A stretch of DNA of 7,054 nucleotides from JBGSKY01 sp041740995 (GCA_041740995.1 JBGSKY010000067.1:1-7054); one strand, 5' to 3'. Shown: positions 1 to 5,357, counted from the first letter of the stretch. Program-made: numbers and translations. Notes: generated from the sequence alone by a model not told the origin.

Positions 1-229
1 GGTTTGTTGGGAAGCAGCACTCGGATACACTTGTGTGTTGCTCGCTCAGTTTTGTGATCGTGCTGTGGTTTGTTGGGAAGCAGCACTCGGATACACTGCT
101 CGCCGCCACTCCGGACATCACCGGACTGCTGTGGTTTGTTGGGAAGCAGCACTCGGATACACTTCAACACATGCTTGGGAAATCCGTCTGGTAGCTGTGG
201 TTTGTTGGGAAGCAGCACTCGGATACACT
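1..229 (+). CRISPR. Type II-C CRISPR array, right-hand end (4 repeats, 3 spacers)
   Basis: Four identical copies of a 36-nt repeat, beginning GCTGTGGTTTG and ending CTCGGATACACT, lie at 1-31 (first 5 nt outside the window), 62-97, 128-163 and 194-229. They are separated by three unrelated spacers of exactly 30 nt (32-61, 98-127, 164-193). A uniform 30-nt spacer with a 36-nt repeat is typical of type II-C. The plus strand is assigned as the crRNA strand because the tracrRNA at 4951-5059 contains the complement of this repeat, and because GCTGYGG... starts resemble other II-C repeats known to me. The array continues off the left edge, so spacer number and leader cannot be judged. No repeat-like sequence follows 229; the last repeat is not degenerate. 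The array faces the 3' end of cas2, 50 nt away. Spacer targets cannot be identified by eye. Confidence 0.97.
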
Positions 230-279
230 ACCTTGGCTGCAAGTCCTTAGCTTCGAATGACTTACGGATTTCTAAAGTA

Positions 280-606
280 TCAAAAAAGGAGCAATTGTTC
301 ATCTGTTTTCTCTGTTCTCTTTCGTTTTCCCGCACTGAAATTTTCCATTTTGCCGAATTGCCGATCGGTGACTTTTAGAATTCGAATGTGGCCTCGTTTT
401 GGCAAGGCGTCGCGGACCAGTCGGATCAACGTGTCGCTTTGAGCTTCAGATTCGTGGTAGCGGGCGTAGACCGAATATTGAAGTTGGCTAAAACCCGATT
501 GAATGAGCAACTTGCGAAATTTTGTGTAGTCGCGGCGATTTTGTTTGGATTTGACCGGTAGGTCGAATAGTACAAAAGACCACATGCCTTGATATTCCGA
601 TAACAT
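280..606 (-). CDS. cas2: Cas2, type II adaptation endoribonuclease-fold protein
   Basis: A 108-residue protein, the usual size for type II Cas2. With Cas1 it forms the spacer-integration complex, where it is the structural bridge between Cas1 dimers. The ferredoxin-fold first strand reads WSFVLFDLPV, with the conserved Asp at residue 15, followed by RRDYTKFRKLLIQSGF and then QYSVYARY, the standard Cas2 order. The start chosen is the ATG at 606 (MLSEYQGMW), which matches the short N-terminus of the family. The frame is open further upstream, to 666, but that part overlaps cas1. A second possible start is the ATG at 585. The gene begins 5 nt after the cas1 stop and has no visible Shine-Dalgarno site, so it is probably expressed from the cas1 transcript. 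The C-terminus is rich in Lys and Glu and ends QLLLF. No defect is visible. Confidence 0.95.
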   Translation of the reverse strand: MLSEYQGMWSFVLFDLPVKSKQNRRDYTKFRKLLIQSGFSQLQYSVYARYHESEAQSDTLIRLVRDALPKRGHIRILKVTDRQFGKMENFSAGKRKRTEKTDEQLLLF

Positions 607-611
607 GGCGT

Positions 612-1526
612 CTAAATGGCAGCTCGTGAAGGAAATTGAAGTGTAGGTAGATCCAGCGTCCGACATTCACCACTGACGACTTGAGCCAATGACGAGGTGG
701 TAATCGATGCTATGTCAAACAGGGTTCGCATTTGGCCGCCAAGCAACTGGCGTTTGAGAAGCGCCGCGACTAGCGTATTTTTTCCTTCAGAGGTCAGTTC
801 ATTGATGTCGTTTGCAACCAGCGTTTCTAGCACGTAATAGTCGACGAGTGGCCGCAGTGGTTCCATGAGATCATCGGCCAAACAATAGGCGTTATAGCGG
901 TTGTGGTGGTGCAGTCCGATCGACGGGTGTAATCCGGCGGCACAAATGGCACGGGCAATGATTGAACGCAAAACGGCATATCCGTAGTTTAAGTACTGGT
1001 TCTCATCGAGGTCGTCGACCCGCCGTTTGAACCCGTCGCGATCAATCAATCGTGACCAATAACGTCGCGCGGCACGAGCTTCAACATTCGTCGGATCGCC
1101 GGATTTCACCAGTGGAATTAGTGCTCGAAGGCCAAAATCGCTGGTCTGAATCGTTTCAAGTGCAATGGCTTGCGACTCGATTTTCTTACGGACGATTTGT
1201 TGCCAGAGTCGTTTACGCGGTGGTAACCCCAACGCTGCTTGAGCCGCGAATCGCTCGGTCTGAACGGTATTGGCGCGAAGCGGAACCAACATACCGTTGG
1301 GCAACCGTTTCTCATCGCAGGTGATGAACACACCGCCTGCACTGGCAAGCTCTGAAAGAACCGCTTGGGTGTAGCTGACTTGGGGATGTGAGACAACAAC
1401 AACGGCAACGTCTCCAATTGGAATTTTTTTGGCTGATTCTTTGCCGCAAGAAATCGTCAGACACTTGTCGCTCATCGACAGGCGTGCTGGTTGTTCTGAG
1501 ATATCAATGATGTGATTACGTGACAT
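612..1526 (-). CDS. cas1: Cas1, type II-C CRISPR integrase
   Basis: A 304-residue Cas1, full length for type II. It is the metal-dependent nuclease-integrase that joins new spacers to the leader-end repeat, in complex with Cas2. The N-terminal beta domain begins MSRNHIIDISEQPARLSM, similar to other type II Cas1 openings. The catalytic residues are in place: Glu149 in NVEARAARRYW, His207 in SIGLHHHNRYN, and the acidic pair/Glu222 in LADDLMEPLRP. The conserved NQYLNYGYAVLRSII helix is at about 176-190. The start is the ATG at 1526. The frame stays open to a TTG at 1562, but that extension is translated from the terminator hairpin and does not resemble the family. No clear ribosome-binding site is present. 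cas2 follows after 5 nt. A strong terminator ends about 20 nt upstream, so cas1-cas2 need read-through or their own promoter, which I could not identify. Confidence 0.96.
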   Translation of the reverse strand: MSRNHIIDISEQPARLSMSDKCLTISCGKESAKKIPIGDVAVVVVSHPQVSYTQAVLSELASAGGVFITCDEKRLPNGMLVPLRANTVQTERFAAQAALGLPPRKRLWQQIVRKKIESQAIALETIQTSDFGLRALIPLVKSGDPTNVEARAARRYWSRLIDRDGFKRRVDDLDENQYLNYGYAVLRSIIARAICAAGLHPSIGLHHHNRYNAYCLADDLMEPLRPLVDYYVLETLVANDINELTSEGKNTLVAALLKRQLLGGQMRTLFDIASITTSSLAQVVSGECRTLDLPTLQFPSRAAI

Positions 1527-1543
1527 CAGACGTTCGTCCAAAA

Positions 1544-1585
1544 GCAAAGAAAAAGCCTGCAAACTTTACTATGCTTGCAGGCTTT
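1544..1585 (-). terminator. Intrinsic terminator between cas9 and cas1
   Basis: A perfect 11-bp inverted repeat (AAAGCCTGCAA at 1552-1562 and TTGCAGGCTTT at 1575-1585) with a 12-nt loop. On the minus strand the stem runs directly into a T-rich tail (TTTTTCTTTG). On the plus strand it is followed by CCTAACTTC, so it should act only on minus-strand transcripts. It could end the cas9 mRNA, the tracrRNA-like RNA at 1686-1545, or both. Confidence 0.8.
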
Positions 1586-1686
1586 CCTAACTTCAACTGT
1601 TTGGCAGAGTTTTTTTCGCCACCAACAACTGGCGTTGACTGATCGGATTAGTTAGTAGCTGTGGTTTGCAGGTGCTCGGATACACA
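1545..1686 (-). ncRNA. Candidate second tracrRNA-like RNA
   Basis: Read on the minus strand, this interval has the order of a tracrRNA. It starts with an anti-repeat (1686-1658) that contains CAAACCACAGC, an 11-nt perfect complement of the 5' end of the array repeat, and GTGTATCCGAG, a perfect complement of its 3' part. The middle is about 7 nt shorter than in the repeat. A hairpin follows (CGCCA/TGGCG, 1634-1617), then an A7 run, then the strong intrinsic terminator at 1585-1552. It starts 10 nt after the cas9 stop. A TTGGAA hexamer lies 30 nt upstream of GTGTATCC, nearly the same spacing as at the upstream tracrRNA, but the -10 position there (TAGCCG) is poor. Outside the anti-repeat it shows no similarity to the upstream tracrRNA. 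It could equally be a decayed repeat followed by the cas9 terminator. No expression evidence is available. Confidence 0.45.
1658..1686 (+). repeat. Orphan, internally shortened CRISPR repeat / anti-repeat
   Basis: This 29-nt stretch matches the 36-nt array repeat exactly over its first 11 nt (GCTGTGGTTTG, 1658-1668) and over CTCGGATACAC (1675-1685). The middle is reduced to CAGGTG and the final T is A. It lies 10 nt from the cas9 stop codon and about 1.4 kb from the array. It has no second repeat on either side, so it is not a small array. The core TTTGCAGG is shared with the reverse complement of the upstream tracrRNA anti-repeat, not with the array repeats. Confidence 0.88.
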
Positions 1687-1695
1687 CCGCAGCGG

Positions 1696-2979
1696 CTATT
1701 TTTTTCCGAATACGTTTCCAATCGAGTCGACTTCGACTTTTCTCGCGTTCATGTTTGGCAATGTTCCAACACTTGCATAAATACGTTCACCGATGGCCTT
1801 TTTTCTAACCGTTGCTGGGTTCGCGTTTGAATGCAGAACCAACTCAAGTTTAGAACCGGAGATGACCACAATGCGGCACAGTTGATCCATTTGGCCTTCG
1901 CGGTCGAGTAGCAAATAGTCGCCGCCAAAGAGGGCAAACTTAAATTTTTTATTCGGGCCAAAGTCTGATTGAATGACAGGTTCTTTTCTCTGTTTGCGGC
2001 TGATAGCTTCGAAACGCGTAACAATGTGACCTTCCCAGCGAACTTCTTTACCATCGCCGTCGATCAACGCTACGACGGCCATGTGATGATTGTCGCCAGT
2101 GTGAACATAGCGAGATTTGCTGCCACTGCCGACTTGAATTGGATTGCCAGACATGCGTATTTTGGCTTTACGAATAAGAATTTTTCGTCCGTTTTTATCC
2201 TTGATCGCGGGCAATTGGCTATCGTCCTGAAATGTATCCTTTGGTTCCTTGCCCGAGGCATGAAGCTTCTCTTGGACTAAACGCCGAATAGTTGGATCGA
2301 CAATGTCATTGACTTCGCCCGAGGACATCGACGCCAACGACTTACGCATGTGATGTTCGACGATTGGTTCCCCCTTGCTCGTCATGCCAGTCACGATTGG
2401 ACGGCTTTGGATTGACTCTTTGTGGAGTGGCCCGTTTACTTTTCGATTGACGCGACTGGAAATTTTCATCTGGTCGACCAACAAACGAGCCTGTTCGAGC
2501 AAATCCGGAAAAGGCGGATCAACTTCGGCGAACAGACCCGAGCGAGTCTGTTCGGCCCGCTCGGCAGCACGAGCCAAAGTTTGCACTGCGGCGGGGTTGC
2601 TCAGCGCGGTGACCAATGCATCGATCGCATGGTGGCGATGATCGGCGCGGTTCTTCTGATCTGCATGACCAATGAGGCTATTGAGGTTCCACCGTTGCCG
2701 CAAATAAGCGGTTATGCGACCTGCCGTTGGATATACGACTCGTTTGCCGTCGATGATTTGTCCGCCGTAGAGCGTTGCGAGATATTCGACAGCTAATCTT
2801 GAGGCGTAACGCGTATCGTTCAGTTGGCGATCCAGAAAGTCTTCGCGGTTTGGCAATTCGCGTTTCAGGAATAGCTCTAATTTCAGTTCACGTGCCGATC
2901 CTTTGAGCCGACGAACGCGTTCGACCATCTCTGCAAATTCCGCTGTTTCACCGAACGCTTCCCACGGCGTCTTGTTAAT
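1696..2979 (-). CDS. cas9: Cas9 C-terminal part: end of HNH, RuvC-III, WED/PAM-interacting domain
   Basis: This frame supplies reconstructed residues 633-1059. It resumes with INKTPWEAFG, the sequence expected directly after the HNH Asn in II-C Cas9. RuvC-III follows as RADHRHHAIDALV (His749, Asp752), then the conserved GPLHKESI at about 815-822, GDNHHMAV at about 927-934, and FKFALFGGDYLLLD at about 978-991. This matches the order of the topoisomerase-like/WED and PAM-interacting regions. The protein ends NVFGKK. The frame is open upstream to a GTG at 3120, but residues encoded from 3120 to about 2998 are out of phase with the HNH coding sequence and do not look like Cas9. No start codon with a ribosome-binding site was found, so independent translation is doubtful. 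Confidence 0.9.
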   Translation of the reverse strand: MNKTPWEAFGETAEFAEMVERVRRLKGSARELKLELFLKRELPNREDFLDRQLNDTRYASRLAVEYLATLYGGQIIDGKRVVYPTAGRITAYLRQRWNLNSLIGHADQKNRADHRHHAIDALVTALSNPAAVQTLARAAERAEQTRSGLFAEVDPPFPDLLEQARLLVDQMKISSRVNRKVNGPLHKESIQSRPIVTGMTSKGEPIVEHHMRKSLASMSSGEVNDIVDPTIRRLVQEKLHASGKEPKDTFQDDSQLPAIKDKNGRKILIRKAKIRMSGNPIQVGSGSKSRYVHTGDNHHMAVVALIDGDGKEVRWEGHIVTRFEAISRKQRKEPVIQSDFGPNKKFKFALFGGDYLLLDREGQMDQLCRIVVISGSKLELVLHSNANPATVRKKAIGERIYASVGTLPNMNARKVEVDSIGNVFGKK

Positions 2980-2999
2980 TTTTCCGTCGATTCCACGCG
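2975..2999 (-). other. +1 frameshift site inside cas9 HNH domain
   Basis: On the coding strand the sequence runs CGACGGAAAAATTAACAAG. Frame 1 reads CGA CGG AAA AAT TAA and stops. The downstream Cas9 frame begins one base later (ATT AAC AAG ACG CCG). Removing one base anywhere between about 2999 and 2979 restores NKMLCHV...NKTPWEAFG with the spacing I expect for II-C HNH domains. The A5 run (2983-2979) is the most likely slip point; a lost base pair in CGACGG, which would give NRGK, is the alternative. The exact base cannot be decided. Confidence 0.9.
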
Positions 3000-4876
3000 A
3001 CGTGACACAGCATCTTATTATTGTAAGAATTGTCGAGCGAGCGACTGAATGGAACGGTGTGTTCAATCTCGAACTGCGGTTCATCGCCGACAAGCGCAGC
3101 CATCGAAATGCTTTTGCCACTGTACGGACAGCACCAATCGCATTCCTTTGCCAGTCGAATTTTCAGGATGTTATCACGCGTTGCAAAGCGTTCGTTAAAG
3201 CCATCATGATTGGCGATATCTGAAGCGGCACTGGCGCGTGTTTTTTCGTTTTCCTTGTTTCGTTTTTGAGCGCGTTGACGATTTTCGCGTGAGTGCTTCA
3301 GTTCTCGGGCAAGCTCAATTCGAATCCATGTCGGTTTGCAACCGTATTGCCGCAACAAAGCATTTACGATTTTCCGCAACTCGGTTAACGATCGGATAAC
3401 AGCAGGATTATTGATTGAGTCCAAAGTTGTCTGGACTGGCGGGAGCTTGTCCATCGCATCAACCGTTTCGTAGCGAAACGGAAACGCAGCTTGAACGGCG
3501 TTGGCGTACTGCATTCCGTCGTTAAGCAACGGCATTAACCGACGAATTGCGCGTCGAGATAGACTTGCGTAACCTTCTTCCAACGCGACCCTTGATATCG
3601 CTGCGGCGTCGGCGCTAGACAGTGCGAAACCGGCTAGCATTCGTTGCTGAAGCCGTTCTTCGGATTCGGCCGCAAGTATCTCGTTGACCAAGTCAGTCTG
3701 TTTCTCTTTGCCAATAGAAAACCATTTTGGACCAAGTATTTTGGCCAGCTTCGCAGCAGTGCGATTACCGATCATTTTCGAGTCGCCGCCTGCCTCGAAA
3801 TTGAAGACATAATTTCGGTCGTACTCTTTCGACTTTTTGAAACCGAACAACTTTCTGACACCATTAAAAGTAATTTCCGCTTGCTCGTTTAATACTTCTG
3901 TTAGTTGTTTTCTCTGTTCTGGAGTAAGCGAGCACACTTCGCCGTCGGGAGCGACGTATTGCAAATCGTTGACACGTTGAAGGATTCGAAACTCTTGGAA
4001 TTCCAAACATCCTTTGGGAGCATTTCTTGGCCGGATATAGGCTGTCTCACCATCAATCTTGGTTTTGATCCGTGCCAACTCGCATCTGCCAATCAAGTTT
4101 TTTGCCGACTTAAGCGGTCGCTGGTAAAAGATCGCCTGTTGAATCTTCTTCTTGAATGATTCAAGCTCAGGGTAGAATCGAGCCTGTGATTCCCAAATCA
4201 TTTCAAACTCTTTCAAGAACATTCGACGGGCAGTCCAACGACGACGAAGGGCGGTTTGTTCGGGGTCAAGCTTCGCAAAATATTGGCCTAGAGTCACGGC
4301 GTCACTCTCTGTCATCTCTTCATCTAATTCCGCGATCCCGGCTTTGACCACGCCAAGCTCATCGTCATTGGAGTTCGCTTTGCGATTCGACAAGAAACCT
4401 CGTCGCTGAGCCAAAGAGTACAAGGCGCGACCGAAGGCAAATTTTGAGACTTTTTGCTTTAGCGCCAAAGCTCGGATCCGATATGGCAACAGATGTTCAT
4501 CGGCATGAGTCTTAACCGGAAATTCTGCGCGAAGCGTGCCATCAAGTTCAAGTATCATTTGGTGTCGAGAATCGTGAGAATGATCGCTGGTTGGAGGTAG
4601 CAAACCTGCCACGCACAACTGAACGAACAAGTTCTTCATTCGCCACTGCCGCCGCCAGTGTTGACGCCGCGGACCGCGCTTTAAGCGACGCTTGATCGCT
4701 TTGGATTCGTCGCGTCCGTTCTCAATGTCGCCTGCAACTCCAGCTTCAAAACGCCGAACGCCCATTGCCAGCACGCCATTGGGTTGCCCGCCAGGATCTA
4801 AATTCAAAACCGCCCAACCGATCGAACTGCTGCCAAGATCGATTCCTAGACCGAATGATTTCTTAACTTGACTCAT
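2975..4876 (-). CDS. cas9: Cas9 N-terminal part: RuvC-I, bridge helix, REC lobe, RuvC-II, HNH to Asn620
   Basis: This frame encodes 633 residues and stops at TAA (2977-2975). The RuvC-I motif FGLGIDLGSSSIGWAV is at 8-23. An Arg-rich bridge helix, including IKRRLKRGPRRQHWRRQWR, covers about 61-79. The REC region fills about 90-500. The RuvC-II motif WIRIELARELK has Glu521. The HNH domain begins near 575 with CPYSGK and carries EIEHTVPFSRSLDNS (His606) and YNNKMLCHV (Asn620). The last four residues before the stop (RRKN) lie at the break. If translated alone, this protein would lack RuvC-III and the PAM-interacting domain and could not form a complete RuvC site. The frame is open upstream of 4876 as far as 4978, but that part is the reverse of the tracrRNA anti-repeat and is not counted. 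Confidence 0.92.
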   Translation of the reverse strand: MSQVKKSFGLGIDLGSSSIGWAVLNLDPGGQPNGVLAMGVRRFEAGVAGDIENGRDESKAIKRRLKRGPRRQHWRRQWRMKNLFVQLCVAGLLPPTSDHSHDSRHQMILELDGTLRAEFPVKTHADEHLLPYRIRALALKQKVSKFAFGRALYSLAQRRGFLSNRKANSNDDELGVVKAGIAELDEEMTESDAVTLGQYFAKLDPEQTALRRRWTARRMFLKEFEMIWESQARFYPELESFKKKIQQAIFYQRPLKSAKNLIGRCELARIKTKIDGETAYIRPRNAPKGCLEFQEFRILQRVNDLQYVAPDGEVCSLTPEQRKQLTEVLNEQAEITFNGVRKLFGFKKSKEYDRNYVFNFEAGGDSKMIGNRTAAKLAKILGPKWFSIGKEKQTDLVNEILAAESEERLQQRMLAGFALSSADAAAISRVALEEGYASLSRRAIRRLMPLLNDGMQYANAVQAAFPFRYETVDAMDKLPPVQTTLDSINNPAVIRSLTELRKIVNALLRQYGCKPTWIRIELARELKHSRENRQRAQKRNKENEKTRASAASDIANHDGFNERFATRDNILKIRLAKECDWCCPYSGKSISMAALVGDEPQFEIEHTVPFSRSLDNSYNNKMLCHVAWNRRKN

Positions 4877-4915
4877 CCTTAATGACACCACTGAAAAGAT
4901 TCCAATTACTGTGAC

Positions 4916-4951
4916 TTGGAAAAATTGTCTTGCCTCGCTATCCTCTTGGGA
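4916..4951 (+). promoter_or_regulatory. Sigma-70-like promoter of the tracrRNA
   Basis: TTGGAA (4916-4921) and TATCCT (4939-4944) are separated by exactly 17 nt, each matching the consensus at four of six positions. Transcription would start near 4951, where the anti-repeat begins (4952). The agreement of promoter spacing with the RNA's expected 5' end is the main support. It lies in the 75-nt gap between the divergent cas9 and tracrRNA genes. Confidence 0.7.
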
Positions 4952-5059
4952 AGTGTATCCGAGTGCTGTTTCCTGCAAATCATAGTAAGGAAATTCACGT
5001 AGGGCTCCGCTTCTTCGGAAACGCCCCTTTCATGCCCTGCTAACGCGGGGTATTTTTTT
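4951..5059 (+). ncRNA. tracrRNA of the type II-C system
   Basis: A roughly 109-nt trans-activating RNA that pairs with the crRNA repeat and is bound by Cas9. The anti-repeat (4952-4986) starts with 17 nt that are the exact reverse complement of the repeat's 3' end. Toward its 3' end it differs from the repeat complement mainly by C-to-T changes (CAAATCATAGT against CAAACCACAGC), all of which keep G:U pairs with the repeat. The pairing therefore covers nearly the whole repeat with a small central bulge. Next comes AGTAAGG, which resembles the segment after the anti-repeat in Neisseria-type II-C tracrRNAs as I recall them. A stem follows (GGGC TCCG / CGGA AAC GCCC, 5002-5026), then a terminator hairpin with a T7 tail (5032-5059). 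Its promoter is at 4916-4944. The gene is divergent from cas9. Confidence is high because promoter, pairing, fold and terminator agree. Confidence 0.92.
5032..5059 (+). terminator. Intrinsic terminator of the tracrRNA
   Basis: ATGCCCTGC (5032-5040), loop TAAC, and GCGGGGTAT (5045-5053) form a 9-bp stem including two G:U pairs. It leads into seven consecutive T residues (5053-5059). In many tracrRNAs this hairpin is also the last structural stem bound by Cas9. Confidence 0.88.
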
Positions 5060-5150
5060 GTCACAACCGATGCCGATCAGATCACAGCGCCTCAGCATCT
5101 TGTAGACACTGGCACATATTAACGCTCCAAAACTTGCTACTTTGGGTGGG

Positions 5151-5275
5151 GTGCGAAGCGTTGCGAGAGGGTGCGAAACCGACGTTTCGTAATTCGCCGA
5201 TCAGCGAACAAAAGAACCGCATGAAAACTAGCGAATTTGCTGTGCGTTGCGGTTCTGTGCAAGGCGTTGCGAGAG
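5151..5275. repeat. Imperfect 19-bp direct repeats bracketing a hairpin cluster
   Basis: GTGCGAAGCGTTGCGAGAG (5151-5169) recurs as GTGCAAGGCGTTGCGAGAG (5257-5275), with two mismatches, in the same orientation. The second copy touches the 3' end of tRNA-Ser. The octamer GCGTTGCG occurs a third time at 5244-5251. Between the copies are inverted repeats CGAAAC/GTTTCG (5174-5189), TTCGC/GCGAA (5193-5208) and AGAACCGCA/TGCGGTTCT (5213-5256). No gene is recognised between the tracrRNA terminator (5059) and the tRNA; short open frames here have no recognisable protein. Confidence 0.6.
5209..5256 (-). terminator. Possible terminator of tRNA-Ser
   Basis: A perfect 9-bp inverted repeat, AGAACCGCA (5213-5221) and TGCGGTTCT (5248-5256), lies about 20 nt beyond the tRNA 3' end. 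On the minus strand it runs into TTTTGTT. The loop is long (26 nt) and the T-run short, so this is a moderate call. Confidence 0.4.
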
Positions 5276-5357
5276 CGGAGGACAAGGGAGTCGAACCCTC
5301 AACCGGTTTCCCGGCGACTGATTTCGAATCAGTTTCCTAACCATTCGGCTATCCTCC
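5276..5357 (-). tRNA. tRNA-Ser (anticodon CGA)
   Basis: The minus strand folds as a class II tRNA. The acceptor stem is GGAGGAT/GTCCTCC (one G:U pair), the anticodon stem ACTGA/TCAGT has a TTCGAAA loop giving anticodon CGA (reads UCG), the variable arm is a long CCGG-GAAA-CCGG, and the T arm has a TTCGACT loop. The discriminator base is G, as usual for tRNA-Ser. The 3' CCA is not encoded and must be added after transcription. Length is 82 nt. The long variable arm and discriminator support Ser independently of the anticodon. Confidence 0.95.

Larger units (their letters stand above)
1696..4876 (-). pseudogene. cas9: cas9 (type II-C), complete except for one +1 frameshift
   Basis: Cas9 is the RNA-guided DNA endonuclease of type II systems. 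It uses crRNA:tracrRNA to find targets and cuts one strand with HNH and the other with RuvC. Joining the two frames by removing one base near 2979-2999 gives 1059 residues, within the II-C size range. Catalytic residues in reconstructed numbering are Asp13 (RuvC-I), Glu521 (RuvC-II), His606 and Asn620 (HNH), and His749 and Asp752 (RuvC-III); all are present. Both halves remain open and family-like up to the break, which means the shift is recent, a sequencing artefact, or bypassed. The start is the ATG at 4876, just before KKSFGLGIDLGSSS; AAGG abuts the ATG directly, too close to be a normal Shine-Dalgarno. The gene is first in a cas9-cas1-cas2 order and divergent from the tracrRNA, 75 nt away. 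I label it pseudogene because of the frame break only. Confidence 0.93.

Noticed and set aside
35..250. Open frame on the plus strand with a repeated AVVCWEAALGYT peptide
   Set aside because: The peptide repeat is just the translated CRISPR repeat with 66-nt periodicity (a multiple of three). It is not a tandem-repeat protein.
607..666. Upstream start for cas2 adding 20 residues
   Set aside because: It would overlap the end of cas1 and gives an N-terminus unlike Cas2. The ATG at 606 places the first beta strand correctly.
1052..1324. Plus-strand open frame opposite cas1
   Set aside because: It is antisense to a clearly conserved gene and shows no recognisable protein features.
1527..1562. 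Alternative TTG start for cas1 adding 12 residues
   Set aside because: The extension is encoded by the terminator stem and tail and does not match Cas1 N-termini.
1969..3223. Several plus-strand open frames opposite cas9 (about 1969-2280, 2422-2796, 2903-3223)
   Set aside because: They are shadows of the cas9 coding sequence, with no family motifs or start signals.
4877..4978. N-terminal extension of cas9 (MQETALGYTSQ...)
   Set aside because: It is the reverse strand of the tracrRNA anti-repeat and promoter region. Cas9 proteins start close to the RuvC-I motif, so the ATG at 4876 is preferred.
5257..5357. tRNA-Ser as a site-specific integration (att) site for the CRISPR island
   Set aside because: No duplicated tRNA 3' end and no integrase gene are present in the window. 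The neighbouring direct repeat excludes the tRNA itself.
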